Shown one piece after another: positions 1 through 12,258 of a stretch of 64,000 nucleotides of DNA (the first letter of the stretch is position 1; each line of letters opens with the position of its first letter). Under the pieces are notes generated by a model that made no database searches, had not been told where the DNA came from, and saw only the letters and a program-made list of their open reading frames with translations. Source of the stretch: Tretioscincus oriximinensis (lineage: Eukaryota; Chordata; Lepidosauria; Squamata; Gymnophthalmidae). The stretch lies in the NCBI GenBank assembly GCA_022410635.1, contig JAJVDF010000015.1, forward strand, positions 3,378,936 through 3,442,935, written 5' to 3'. Both the position numbers and the translations under genes were made by a program.

Positions 1-448
1 CAATATCTGGGGTGTCTCAGAAAATCCAGGGCATGTGGTAGACCTCAAAATGAAGTGTGTCAAACAATTATTTCTCAGGCAAAGCTGTGGTGTGCTCTGA
101 AAAAGAACCAAGTCTTGGAGTTTCAATTGCATTTGTTTGCCTTTACCATGCTCTCCTCCTGGCATGCTTAAGAATTATGACTGCTTTGGTTGAGGCAGAG
201 AGAACTGCTGGTTTCAATGAATCGGTAACAAGAAAACATGCAACACCTTAGAAGTAGTATAAAATATAACAGAATAGTAACAAGAATGTAACACAAGCTT
301 TATCAAAGTAAAAACAAAAGCAGCAGCAGCAATGAAGTGTTGGGACTTTTCCACCCCAAAACCTCATAGCAGGAGTCCAGAAATCTCACACATTTGGAGT
401 TCTCAAGTGCAAAGCACATGTGGAATCTTTGTGATGTCACTTCCGGGG
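1..448. other. Unique sequence, nothing recognised
   Basis: No repeat family, exon or RNA gene is recognisable. A short CAG-type run lies near 320-332. The small reading frames have no family resemblance and are taken as chance. Confidence 0.5.
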
Positions 449-760
449 AGCAGGGGGCATTCCTTGAAACTGAATAAACAAAGGAAAATCTTTTTTCACC
501 CAGAGGGTCATCGGCCTGTGGAATTTACTTCCAGAAGAGGTGCTGATAGCTAACAGCTTGGATAACTTCAAGACAGGGCTAGACAGGTTTATGGACATCA
601 AAGGTATAAATGGTTACGAGGATGTATGTCTGGATGCTGCCTCCAGAATGGAGCACAGGCAGTACTTCTGAAATTTACTGTCCGGGTGCAACTGGTGGGC
701 ATCTGTGTGAGACAGAATGCTGGACTAGGTCAATATGGCTCTTCTTACGTTCTTATCATT
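449..760 (+). mobile_element. CR1-type LINE, 3' end fragment
   Basis: The sequence matches the copies at 15,003-15,340 and 46,598-46,995. It encodes the decayed end of ORF2 (the stretch equivalent to FFTQRVIGLWNLLPEE and SLDSFKTGLDRFMD). The 3' UTR follows, with the phrases GAGACAGAATGCTGGACT and ATATGGCTCTTCTTACGTTC. The ORF is frameshifted and non-functional. Most CR1 copies are 5'-truncated, and this one is too. Confidence 0.85.
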
Positions 761-828
761 TGTGATTTCACTCCCACCCCCAGAGTACCCCACACATATT
801 TCTTCATGAGGTACCAAACTTTGTACAT

Positions 829-965
829 AAAAAACATAAGAACATAAAAGGAGCCCTGCTGAATCACGCCACAACCCATCTAGTCTAAGATTCTTTCTCA
901 CACAAGGGTCTACCAATTGCACCTGGGTAGTAGGAAACAGAAGAAGGCCAAATCTTACAAAATGT
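829..965 (-). mobile_element. CR1-type LINE, 3' end fragment (minus)
   Basis: Read on the minus strand, this is the same CR1 3' UTR as at 449-760. It begins in plus coordinates with the tail repeat (AACATAAG type), then the complement of the GAGACAGAATGCTGG phrase. It faces the 449-760 copy tail to tail, about 70 bases away. Confidence 0.75.
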
Positions 966-1737
966 ACAAGATTGCAATTCCCAGCATTGTATGGTCTTTG
1001 CTTATACCTGCCTGGGGGCAGCTGTGGTAGAGGGACTTTAGCATTCAACAAAGATGGTCAGTCCAGTCATAGTTCTTATACTTATCTGGAGAAAGGTATG
1101 GCAAAATAAAATAGGCTCAGCTAAAGCTTCAAGACATGGTTTTCAGCCTAGCCACTAACAAAACATTCCCACCGCCAGCTATTAAAGTTTTCTCTGACAG
1201 TAACGATTTGGTCTGGGATTTGGACTGCAAAGCTAGTTGACATTTCTTGTAACATATTTGCAACAGATTATCTGCCTCATCATTATAGAGCAGCTGGGAT
1301 GTGGGCCTGCTTTCCCCAACTTCCTGTCTTATCTTGATTCCCTCCTACATCCAAGGCTTTCTTGCTTTTGTAGGCATCAGCAACACTTTCTCTTATCCCC
1401 TTCACAGGTTATCACCATAGACACAACTAAAAAAGTAAGCAAGGCACAAGTGACAGCTTCCTGTGGATTGGGCCCACAGGACATGGAGATGGAATCTTCA
1501 TTTTGAGATCTCCTCAAATTGTGATTCAATACACAACCAAGTAGGCTCTCTCCTGTACATTCTACCCATCTTTCCAAGAGCTGTCACTTGCCAAAGTTTG
1601 TTCAAAGTTGAGCTATAAACCATTAGCAGCAAACAGTGAAATGGGATCAGTGGAGAAATGGGGTAAAGTACATTATTCCAATGGCCCCAATCTAATTATG
1701 GCAACCATTTGCATAGGAAAGTTCACAAGCATAAGCC

Positions 1738-2150
1738 TGCTCATGAAGGCCATGAAGGACTGAGCAGGACCAGTGAAGATAGCCCCTGCATGGATGCTGA
1801 AGTCCCCCAACACCACAGTGTTGGTGCTTCCAACACCACACCACAGACAACCTCAGCCAACTCAGAAAGTGATGTTGCTGGGCAGTGAGGTGACTGGTAC
1901 ACTAGCAACATTCCTATTTTATCTCTTTTGCCCAACAATCCAGAAGCAGAGCAAATCGGCCACTTGAAAGAATCCTTCTGTACCATAGTAACAACCTCTT
2001 CCCACTGGTCAAGAACAGTGTGGCACTGAGTAACCTGGGGGACAGAGCTGGGTAAGATTAGGCCCATCTAGGTCTCAGTAATACAAGCCAGGTNAGCCCC
2101 TTCATCCAAGCTCAAAACATGGATGACAGATGGTTTGTTCTAGACTGACC
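1738..2150 (-). mobile_element. L2-like LINE, decayed endonuclease fragment
   Basis: On the minus strand the translation has, in order, a LACITETW-like motif, a decayed GYSVLHQPRS-like stretch, then SELAEVVCGVVLEAPTLW followed by a degraded equivalent of LGDFNIH. This order is that of the apurinic-type endonuclease domain of L2/CR1-group LINEs. The GDFN core is destroyed (read as CWGTSASM) and frames shift, so it is a fossil. It may extend to about 2,290. Confidence 0.7.
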
Positions 2151-5100
2151 TGGCATTTAGAAGCATCATCATCAAAGCAGTGGCCGGTCAGCAGGCATCC
2201 TCAAAAACTGCAGGTTGGAAGGCAGGACAGAAGGAGCGATAGCTTTCTTACATCCACCACCCCTTCTCTGAACTTGCCTTTTCAGCCTCCCAGCACCATA
2301 TCTCCCTCTGCCCATCACCACAGATTATGTTTGTTAATTAGAACTTAGTGGCCAAATACAAACGTACAGAATGCAGAATGTCACCATATGTAGCCATATT
2401 GTTTCTTTTAAAGACTACTATTTCAAGAAATGACTCTTTTATTCTTTAAGCACATTGGTGGGAAATGTACCCAATCACAGGGAAGTGGCTAAAATCAGTG
2501 GTGAGCACTTATTGTCAGAGAAGCCATTGCCACACCTGAAAATAAATACTAATTTGAGAAGAAACAAGATAGGTTTATTCCTTTAACTGTGTGTCTAGAG
2601 AGAGAGTGCTTTTTTAAAAAGGGACAAATGAAAATGTCCTCTGTGGTTCCATCTTTAATAGATAATCTCCTGCTTGGAATCACGATAAGGAGAACTGAAA
2701 ACAGACATGATCAAGCATCATTTGCAAAGTGAGCCTGAGCAGGATCTTCACTCTGGCAAGCAATGATCTGGGAGCAAAGCCAAGGCGCATAGCCTGTGCT
2801 GCTACTTTGGTGGTTCCAAGTTTCCCAACCAAGATCCACCTACTTTATGCTGCATGTAGAAGATTCGTAGCTTCCAAATCATGATGCTGCTGTAATTTGC
2901 TATTCTTCTAGTTTTGAAGAAACCATAGTTTGTTGGTTAGTTTCCCTATTTTTGACAAAAGTTATGGTTTGTTTATATTCATGCTACTTTTCAAGTATTT
3001 CTGTATTTTTATTTTTTATGAAAATGACTTTTTGTCCAACTTTTCCTCATCAGAAACAAACAATATCTTTGTCATATGCTTATAAGGTATCCACAAAATG
3101 AAAACTGGAGAGAGAATAACATAATGGTTATATTCAGGTCGGCAGTGGGGAGCGTAGTGGCTATGAAGGAATGCATCTAAGATTTATTCAGTTGAATATA
3201 TGGCAGTCCATTCTATTATTTAGTCTAGACCAATGCATTCTAAGGAATCTTTTTATGATTTATTAAAAAATGATGCAAATTTGCTCATAATCAGATCCCA
3301 AAAGTTAACCCTAAATCAAAAAGAAAGTGCTGCATCTTCCTGAAACAATTTTAACTTATTACACTAAATAAAGGCATGCCATTTAGTAGAAGCCAAGGGG
3401 ATAAACAGCTACTAGAATGGATGTCTTGATACTGCCTCCGAGAATTCCTCCCACTGTAGCTGCACAGAGGGGAGAGGCAACAGCTGTTCGATTGCAAACT
3501 TCTTGCTTGCACTTGGGTGGGGCTCCGCTCCTCCATCGCCTCCCCTCTGTCCCCCTCCTCTCATGTCCGCCTGCCTCTCACCCCCTTTGATAAGACCCGA
3601 AACAAAACCCAAAGGGGATGGAGGACAAAACCAGCAAGGCTTGGTCACCCCTTTGGCAAGATACAGAAAGGGCTTGCAGGGTAGCCAGGAGGAAGAAAGG
3701 GTCTGGCTAAAACAAAAAACTTTCCCAACTCTTCAGAGCCCCAATCCATTTCAGGGGTGACTGGGATGGTTGTTCCTTAATGCCAAGATTCCTTGGGCTC
3801 CTGGAATGGCAGAGGGCAGTTCAGTGGTGCCCAGGAGTGAAGAAGGGAGAATGTGTTGTTTGGCAAAGTCACCAATAACAAGGGATTGGATAGACCATCA
3901 AATCCAGTCCTTTTCATGTGTCCTCCCCTCCTTCTTCCCTCCCTCCCTAGCAAAAAAAAACAAAAAAAACACGAGATTGTGTTTTGGAGTGTGTGATGTT
4001 CAAAAGGAGCTCTGCACAGAATGGTAGTCAGGAAGAATCAGCTGAAAATGTTACACGCTCCACCACCCAGCTCAGGAACGCCCCTTTACCTAATAGGCTG
4101 AGGTTCCCGTCACGGTTGAGTGTGAGCCTGNGACGGGAGAGTCTGCATACATGAGAGTGGCTACGGATTCCACAGTAGTCAGAGTACATCTAACTGTTTG
4201 TTGGCTACACAGTTGTGCCAGAGTTAAGGGTCAATGCGAATGCAGCCTTACCTTAGATTCTAACTATAGAGCAACAAAGGCTTCTTCAAGGTTTCTTGTG
4301 TCCCCATGTTACTATTGACTAGAAAGTCCTTGAGCTCTATTCCAGGACATAATCTGGAGTAAAACCCAGTGCAGAATGGACTCAGGAGACTCCTAATGTA
4401 GATTACTCATGGGTAAAACAAACCCACTGGCAGTACCAGTGAGGTAATCTAGAACACAGAGGAATATAGAAGCCACACTTATTCCTTTTTAAACTACCAG
4501 GGACCGTATCACTGAACTCTAGGTCCTCTCCAAGCAAAGTGGTCCAACTGGTGTTGGTGTTGGGTTTTGTCACTTTGAATAAAGCATGGCTTTGGCTCTC
4601 TATTAATAAGCAACATAGCAATCAGAGGTGGAATTTGCCATACATTCCAACAATGTCTTTAAATATCAGAAAGTACATGTGCCCAAAGTGTTCCATAATT
4701 TGCAATAAAAGAGAGGGAGAAGTAGTTATTTATAGAGTAAAGGAGAAATATTTCCATCTGATCTGGAGGTCCTCTAATCATGGCATAAAAAAGAAGTGCA
4801 AGAACTAATCTGGGGACAGTTTACTGTCCCCAGAATACTGTGAAACTGCAAGAAAAACAAATAGATCAGTCCAAGATCAAATAAAACCCAATTGCTCCCT
4901 TGAGGCAATGACAGTCAAGTCAAACTTCCATCCTTGGGGCAAATGATGTAAGCAAATGAGAGGCCAGAGAAAAAAACGTTGTGTTTAGCCAGGGAGGAGA
5001 AAGGAAAACAAGAAAAAATGGATGTAATTGATGGATAAAGTCAAAAAGAGTTCCAGAAGGACCCTGGAAGGACAGNGAGATACTACTAATAACAGCTCAA

Positions 5101-5590
5101 AGCAACAAACATTTCTTATGCTGTCAGCAAGAATGAAAAGCAACCAAGTGCCATCAAATATGTAATAGCAATAGATTTGCACACAAGGCCAGATTCAATA
5201 TTTTTCCCCATTAGTATACAATACCTTTAGAATCTTTGGACCAACCTCTTTGATAGACTACCTTTCTCAATATAGATCTGTTAGATTTTTAAGATAGGTT
5301 GGGGAGGCCCTGCTATGAATGTCATGAATCACTGGATGTCATCTTATGAATCCCCTTAGTTGGTCATAATGTCCCTTCTGATATTCTGGTTTTTAGGTTC
5401 CCAGGCCTTTCCAGAGTAAACATCTATTGGTTGGTTGGATGGTTTCCCACATCAATGTAATTTTATGTATTTGTATTTTTTGTGCATCATTTCAAGACTG
5501 TATTTTTGTCTTGAACAGCAAATCTCTTCTTTGTTTCTGCCAAGAACATCGTATAAAGGTTCCCTTGAGGTGCCCATGCAATCCACCAGG
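2151..5590. other. Mostly unique sequence
   Basis: No exon or repeat family is firmly recognised in these 3.4 kb. AT-rich at 2,330-3,400; a more GC-rich stretch lies at 3,480-3,680 without island-level CpG. A perfect small hairpin lies at 4,809-4,834. The stretch near 4,246 (GAATGCAGCCTTA) resembles the terminus of the DNA transposons at 35.2 and 49 kb, but no partner end was found. Confidence 0.4.
4809..4834. other. Perfect short hairpin
   Basis: TCTGGGGACAG and its exact reverse complement are separated by TTTA. This gives an 11-bp stem with a 4-base loop. No surrounding gene or known structured RNA explains it; it may be chance. Confidence 0.6.
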
Positions 5591-5599
5591 AGTTGGTCT

Positions 5600-5930
5600 T
5601 AACTCAATAGAAAATGAAGAGGAAGAAGAGGAAGAAGAACTGGGTCCTTATAGCCTGCTTTTCTCACCTTTCAAAGGGACTCAAAGCTGCTTACAAGGGT
5701 ATTTTTGGCCGAAGGCTGACATTCTATCTTCCCCACCAGGCTGTGGTGGTTACCATGTATCTACTTGCAGTCAATTGCAATTTCTTGCAATTCATGCTTT
5801 CAAATGGCTAGAGCTACAGGATAGGGAAAGGTGATCACCTCTCCCCACGTCCAACACAGGGCTTCAAAACCTGATCTCCCAGATGAGAGGCCTTTTTCTT
5901 AGCGACTTTGAGCCATCTGTGCTGCACCAA
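5600..5930 (-). mobile_element. tRNA-derived SINE (family A), near full length
   Basis: Minus-strand copy. In plus coordinates it runs from a GAA-type tail (5,614-5,640), through the 3' body (complement of AAGCCACTTTGAGTCCCTTTGAAAGG), to the tRNA-like head near 5,860-5,925. Family A heads resemble GGATAGCTCAGTCACTAAGGA with a B box like GGTTTCGAAGCC in better copies. The 3' body resembles an L2-type LINE end, the usual arrangement for tRNA SINEs mobilised by an L2 partner. Confidence 0.85.
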
Positions 5931-7098
5931 TAGCACCAAACAACAATAATTCTGAGATATAATCTAGAATAAGGTTGAATACAGAAAAGATCTTAAATTT
6001 TAAAGCAATGCTGAATATGGGAACAGAGAAGAAAACTGCACAATACCATGGCCAGGATGCACTTTGTTTTAATGTAATTTGATTATTTAAAATAAATCCA
6101 TATTCCTTTTCCATAATAAGTGGTTGTTAATCCTAAAATAAAGATCAGGCTTTGATGTAAGCTCAAGGAGACGGGAGGATTGGTGCATGGGAAGTGTCAT
6201 ATGCTCATACTGTAGAATATACCTGTCAGCTGCCATTGTTCTGTGATGCAGGCTCTTTGGAAAGGTTGCAAAAATACATTTGCAAAGTGCACCCTGCCCA
6301 AAATCAATTGACAGTGATACGGAATGGCATTTAAAAACAAATAAGTACTAAAAAGCTACAGAACAAAGGTGGTTATTTTATTCTCTGGAGTTAAATGGCA
6401 GATTTGATGAGCGAACAAGGTAAAAAATATACTAGACAAATCCAGGATCCCTTATACTACTAAAGTCAGCTCAAGACGTGTTCCTTTATTTATACTCCTC
6501 TGGGCTGCTTGGAAACCCTCATAAAAAGTATCCTTGGATATTCCATGCTGCTAAAAAATCTTGGGTTGTTTTGTTTTGCTTTGTCTCCTTTTCATCATCA
6601 TTAAGGTCTGCTGCTGCTTCACAGCAAAGTTTATGTGTTGTAGCTTTAAAGAAATATTTTTCCCAGAAGTCTCCATCTCTGTAGATGGTGCTATAATAAG
6701 CTAAAATAAAATTAGGGAGTCTTTGCAGCAACGCGCTTGCTTTGGTTGGTTTTTGCTGTTATTGTTGTGCTTGTTTTGCACTACTCTGAAATCCTAGCCA
6801 TTTTGCAAGGCTTTACAAATGAACATGCCTGCAAAAATCCTCAATGAAGGAGAAAGGANGAGAAAGAAATTCAGTGGCAAATCACTTTGGCAAATGCTGA
6901 GCAAATGGTATTTCTGACAAAGTCTCTTCTTTGATTGTATCGGGCTAATCAGACATAGCTAAGTTCCGCTTTGGCTATACCTGAGCAAAAGGGGTTATTA
7001 CAAAAAGATTCAATGCATCCTTGTTAAATTTCAAGCAGATGGAGTTAAAATGAGGTGACTACTTTGTTTATGCAAGCACAATGCTGATTTCAGATATA
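5931..7098. other. Unique AT-rich sequence
   Basis: No recognised repeat, exon or RNA gene. One isolated N at 6,859. Confidence 0.5.
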
Positions 7099-7307
7099 CA
7101 GGGTGCTTCAAAAAACGTATACACACTTTGAACTTCCATACGATGTACAGAATCAGTGGTGACTCGTACTCATTTGTTATTTACGTTTTATTTACATTGG
7201 ACTTTAAGCTTTCTAATTTCCTGAAATTTAACTTTGTAGAACAGTAGAACAATAAATAAATTTTCTATGGAAGTTCACAGTGTGTATACATTTTTTGAAG
7301 CACCTTG
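7099..7307. mobile_element. Tc1/mariner-type MITE, 209 bp
   Basis: The terminal inverted repeats are about 42 bp and match at 39 of 42 positions. They start CAGGGTGCTTCAAAAAACG on the left and, reverse-complemented, CAAGGTGCTTCAAAAAATG on the right. A TA dinucleotide flanks each side, the target duplication typical of Tc1/mariner. The roughly 125-bp interior has no coding capacity, so it is non-autonomous and would have needed a transposase in trans. Confidence 0.9.
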
Positions 7308-7519
7308 TATATAAAAGAAATGAGAAATAATGTTGGCAAGGTAGCACAGAAGGCAAGGATGCTCAAGAGTCCTCATCTAAGATTCAGACCAGCCAATATG
7401 CTCAGATCACAGAACTGATCAACTGAAGTGGAAATGCACATTCATGGGCACTGTGCATTTAGCTATTGGACCATACACTTCTGAAAGAGACTAGAAGGAT
7501 GCTGGCACATCTGGATGAT

Positions 7520-7775
7520 CCTGTGAGCTTGGAGGTGCAGCAGTTAAGAGCCCGAGATACTGAGTTCAAAATTCTGTGTCTCCTGTGGAGAGGGGTGAGT
7601 GCCCTCTAATGGCCTTAGTTCTAACAAACCCCGCTATTCAAAAGCAAGAAATTGTGATTAAATAAATGGGGACCAAAAATACGCTTGTAAACCACTGAGT
7701 CCCTTCAGGTGAGAAACGGTATAAAAACCCAGTAGTAGTAGTAGACGTAGTAGTAGTTCTTCCTCTTCTTCCTCG
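7520..7775 (+). mobile_element. tRNA-derived SINE (family A) with GTA/TTC tail
   Basis: The diverged tRNA-like head lies at about 7,525-7,585. The body has GAGAGGGGTGAGTGCCCTCT and then CACTGAGTCCCTTCAGGTGAG. The tail changes from AGT/GTA repeats to TTC repeats (7,724-7,775). It is followed at 7,781-7,830 by a TTTA-repeat L2-type tail in the opposite orientation. Confidence 0.8.
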
Positions 7776-7834
7776 CAAGTATTTATTTATTTATTTACTT
7801 ATTTAGCCCATATCCCATCGGAAAATACTAGAGA

Positions 7835-9420
7835 GCATGTAAATTCCATCTACACTGAAATATTTGGACTCTGCACTAGCTTTTGAGTTGTTCTTGTTGC
7901 AAAGATTGCAGTCTGTTTAGGATTGGGAACACAGCAAGCCTCTAATTTGCACAGAATTTCTGTACCTTTGACGAATGTACTAATCTTTAACAACTGTTGA
8001 CAAATGCATCCCTGCAAAATTTCATGCCAACCCAATTGTTTCGAGTTTGTACTTCGAAATGTGTTACAGATACAAGTACACATTATTATATGCATATATT
8101 TATATTGGCAAATTAACATGTCTCCATATAGGAACAGGAAAAAATATGTAGTTTCATGACAAAATCTAAATTGAGTTAAAAAACCACATGTATCAAAACA
8201 AACACTTTTAATCATTTCTGGGTTGGATGGAAACTCATTTTCAGTTTCCTCTTCTTCCAGCTCAACGAATCTAAATGTCTCTCCTTCTCTTCAAATATCT
8301 TCTATGATTTAAGAAGGCTACAAAAGGGTTCTCAGCACAGATAGTCACATTAAATCCTACATATTGGACCCCTATAAATCCAAAAGTTAAGAAGTCCCAC
8401 AGATATTGTGTTCCAAGTGTAATTCATTTTATTTTCCTCCAAATTCAAGGCAGTTAACCATAGCTTAAGAACAGAGCATTAAAATAAGAGATAAGATTAC
8501 TTTGTCTGATTAAAGGTGACCAGTGCCAATCAGGATGTCAGGTTCTCATCTGATAAGGATGATTTATTGTGCCTGTGAGTTCATTGAATTATTGTGAGTT
8601 CTATGCATGTTGAATCTATAGACAGAAGTCCTACTGGATTCAAATGAGGCTATTCCTTTGCCAGTGTGTTCAAAAATTTAGGTTCAGGCTACATACAAGT
8701 GTGTTACTGAATACTCAATAGATTTACACAGGATTGTAGGAAAAACATAGTATCTGCCTCAAATAATCTCCTAAACAGATAGAGATCTACTTCCCCAGAG
8801 AGCGCAGAGAAGACTGTTCTATACAAAGGAAACTGCATTATAGTGAGCCCAATCATATGAGAATCTAACACCAACGTCATTAGTCCAAAACAACGATATA
8901 TTTTAATTATATTACTTCCCAACTCAAGCTGCAGATGTGATTCTCTTCTTCCTCATGCTATATTCACAAAAAGCTCCATGAGACAACATTTGATTGAGAG
9001 GTTGGGACCAAGGTCAGCTAGCAAAAACCATCATGACTCAGTGGAGATCTGAAGCTTTGTCAACCAGAGCAGATCTAAACATTATTCAGTACTTCAATGA
9101 AAAATAGAACATAGCTAGAGCAGAACTAGTTTCAATAAAGAGAGCAAGTTGGACTCTCGATACTGATTCATGCCAAAAGCAAGGGCAGACGGGGGAACAA
9201 TAAAAACTAAATTAAGCATCCAGTTGAACTGGAGGCACCCAAGACTCCTTCCCCTGTTTTGGTTCTTGTAACACTGGTTAAAACTACTCTTGCCAGTGAC
9301 AGATTCAACCCTTGTCTATTAGCACCTAGGGAAAATGCTCAGGACCATCCCATTCTTGTAGGATTATACACATTGGGATAAGCCCAAGCTCACTATCAGA
9401 AATAAACACGGGCTTATTTC
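7835..9420. other. Unique sequence, nothing recognised
   Basis: AT-rich DNA without a recognisable repeat or exon. The 121-codon minus-strand frame at 7,850-8,215 has no recognisable domain or flanking splice sites and is taken as chance. Confidence 0.45.
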
Positions 9421-9429
9421 AACTGGATG

Positions 9430-9840
9430 CAGGTGGCTCAGCTTGTGCGCCTTCCCCCAGCTGCTCCTACCTTTGTCGGTATCCAGGGGAGAGGGGGAGA
9501 CGGTGAGAATGGACCCTAGTAAAGCGTCCAACTGGCATGCCTCCCCCTCTACCCTGGATGCCAAGGAAGGTAGGAACAGTTGGGGGAGGGTTCCTTCCTT
9601 GGCATCCGAAGGAAAGGGGAAAGTGACAGGAACCTCAGGCACATGTTAATTGGCTCTCCCAGGCTCGGTTCCCACCACCCCAAGCCTGGGAGAGGTCCCA
9701 ATTGGCATGCACTGTGGCCGGTTCCCACTGCCTCCCCCAGCGGTGGCAGCATGGTTTGTCCAATCACTGGATGAGGGAGGTGGGAATTACACCCCCCTTG
9801 CTTGGTGATTGGACAAACCATTGAGGTTGCCTCTTTATAT
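9430..9840. repeat. Cluster of three perfect-stem hairpins
   Basis: Three successive inverted repeats lie within 270 bases: a 15-bp stem (GGATGCCAAGGAAGG at 9,556-9,570 with 9,593-9,607), a 12-bp stem (9,654-9,665 with 9,683-9,694) and a 17-bp stem (ATGGTTTGTCCAATCAC at 9,751-9,767 with 9,805-9,821). The stretch is more GC-rich than its flanks. It may be an old DNA-transposon remnant; no coding function is seen. Confidence 0.7.
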
Positions 9841-10985
9841 GTAGGATAAACAGTATTGCTGCTATTGAGAGAAAAGCAACAATTCATTTTTTCCAACCCT
9901 TAAAAAAAATCCTTTTTCCAAATTGGTTGAAATACAGAAATTAGCCAAACCTTAGCCAGCATCAAACATAATGTCTTACGAGTGAGTGCTGAACTGACCT
10001 CAGGCCCCTCTAAGCCTGGTCTGGTAGAGATCTCTCTCCCAAATTACCCTCGACAGGCTTGGTTGACAAGTGCCCTGGTCCTTTTTAATCTGACTTTTCT
10101 AGGCTCACCTGCAACTCTACAATTCTTTGAATGGAATAAAACACAAAGGCTGAACAATTTCCCCAAAGAAGAATTTTCACATCCCTCAGGTTTTTTTTGA
10201 CTGAGTCTGGTTTGCAAAAAGAGTGCATTTGCTTTCCATTTCTCTCACACACACCCCTCCAGGACTGACCTCTGTGCCAGGAAGCCATTAAATAATCATG
10301 GCTCATGGCTACCGATAGGCCAGCAAAATAATTCTCATTCCTTCTGGGAGCTGTTCGTAAATAGCCTCTCCCAACAAACAAGCACACAGACTTGCCTGCC
10401 TTGATAACAAGAGGACCATTTTCTGACAGCCTACATGAATGGAGACAGCTAAAGGCCAACTAGCTGGTCTTTCCCCCACAAACTATGCTTTTCTCACTCA
10501 AATTATCCTGACATTGCAATGCCTTCCCAGCAACAAAGCAGGATGTTTGCAACATAATATATGCTCTGAAGCAGCAAGACCTCTAGGAATGGGGGAGGAG
10601 AGAGAGAGATGAGGCTCCTGATTTAATAGCCTGGATCACACCACCTCTGGCATCTGTTTAATAATAATGGAGAGATTGGGAGAGGGAGAGACAGAAAGCC
10701 CCCCCATCATAGGCTCTTCCTTCCTTTGTTTTGATATTGCAGTCCAGCAGCCTCATGCATACTGCCTTCCAGGGGAGGAATGAAAACACAAGCAAAGAAG
10801 GTATGAACCAAAGAAAGGGGAGGAGGAAAGAACCTCTAGACTCAAACAGGCATGGTGGGTTTGACTTTTCCCTGATTGTCACCAAATCTTGCTTGGCCGA
10901 CAGACGATGGCTGTTTGTTTTGTAATCTTCCTCATGTCCAGGTTGCCTAAGCTTGCTCAGCCTAATTGGCGCCCTACGTTCCTGC
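9841..10985. other. Unique sequence, nothing recognised
   Basis: No recognisable repeat or exon. Small open frames on both strands lack family resemblance. Confidence 0.45.
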
Positions 10986-11160
10986 CAGGTCCATCTTATT
11001 TATGTATTTGTGCTTATACCCTGCTCCATACCTGAGGTCTCAGGGTGGCCAACAGTAAAAACAGTACAGAATTAACATTTTAAAACAGTAGAAAACATTA
11101 TCTGAAGGTGGCACACACCATCTTTACTGGCCTTGCTGAAGATGATCAGTACCCCAGAAG
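10986..11160 (-). mobile_element. L2-like LINE 3' UTR fragment
   Basis: The plus strand shows the complement of the L2-type tail: TTATTTATGTATTTGTGCTTATACCCTGC..., then GAGGTCTCAGGGTGGCCAAC, AAACAGTAC and TCTGAAGGTGG. The same order occurs at 62,150-62,345 and 48,540-48,890. Non-coding 3' end of a 5'-truncated insertion. Confidence 0.7.
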
Positions 11161-12106
11161 AAGCCAAGCATCATCAACACTTTAAAAAGGACATCCAGCA
11201 AAACATCAACTTCAGTCCTCCTTCCTTCCTTTCTTTCCATCTGTCTGTCTTTCCTTCCTTCCCTCCCTCTTTTCTACTCCCCCTTTTACCCAATACTTTC
11301 TACTCATCTTTTTCACCCTGTATCCCATCCCCTTAAAAAAGAGTGAGAAAGACCTGTTCCTCTACCCATGGGCACGAAGAACCAGGATGAGAGGCGGGGA
11401 AAACTGCATTGAAGAAAACTGTGGAGCGATGCAGCAAAAGGCATACATGTAAACAAGAGCAGAAGGTACCAAAAAAAAGGAAGAAGACAACGGAGGAGCG
11501 GCAGAATTTTGACCTCCAAGAAACACGAAGCAGCCGAGATCTTTTAATAGGGCCCGCATTGCAGGAGGGAGAAAATGTGATGCAAAGACCTGGTCCTCTC
11601 CTAAGAGCTGGGATGCCAGAAGCTCTTCTGGTAAAGCCACAGTGGTTTCACTGCAGTCTTTGGATGGAGGTCCAGGAGAGTCCTTCATGCCAACCCAGGC
11701 AACTGGCTTAGGTTCTCCCCTGCTGCACCCAACTGCCCCTTCTCCAAACCCCCAGCTTTACGGTTGTCCTGGGCATCTTTGCCTCCTAAGCTGTGTCCTT
11801 CCCTCCCTCCAAGCACCCCCGGGGTGTTATGCAAGGCAGGGATGTTTATCTTGAGAAAGGACTTCCTAGGGAGGCGGAGGGCCGAGAGGAACCTCAGTTC
11901 TCTCTCCTCAGACAATTTAAACACAAAACCCGATTGGGATTTATCTCTCTCACACACACACACACACACCAACCGCTTATGCCTCGATTCCCACTCCCGG
12001 CTTCACACAAACAGATACCTAATGGATGCCCAAAGCTGTCAACCTCAGGAAAGGGGGCAGAAAAGGAGGGAGGGGTAGCCTTGAAGCCAGAGGAAGGGGA
12101 AAGGAG
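11161..12106. other. Unique sequence with CT-rich tract and CA repeat
   Basis: Pyrimidine-rich (CCTT/CTTT) at about 11,218-11,340 and a CA dinucleotide repeat at 11,951-11,969. GC content rises towards the island on the right. No exon recognised. Confidence 0.45.
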
Positions 12107-12258
12107 GGGGGCCCTATCCTTGAGGAGGAGGGGGCCCCTATCCTTGAGGAGGAGGGGGCCCCTATCCTTGAGGAGGAGGGGGTCCCTATCCTTGAGGAGG
12201 AGGGGGCCCCTATCCTTGAGGAGGAGGGGGGCCCTATCCTTGAGGAGGAGGGGGGGCT
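12107..12258. repeat. 24-bp minisatellite, about 6 units
   Basis: The phrase CTATCCTTGAGGAGGAGG starts at 12,114, 12,138, 12,162, 12,186, 12,210 and 12,234, exactly 24 bases apart. The purine-rich strand alternates GGGGGCCC with GAGGAGG. Since 24 is a multiple of three, several frames stay open on both strands (for example GAPILEEE repeats), which makes spurious ORFs. It borders the CpG island. Confidence 0.95.

Noticed and set aside
12107..12258. CRISPR-like regular repeats
   Set aside because: The units are directly adjacent with no spacers, and the genome is vertebrate.
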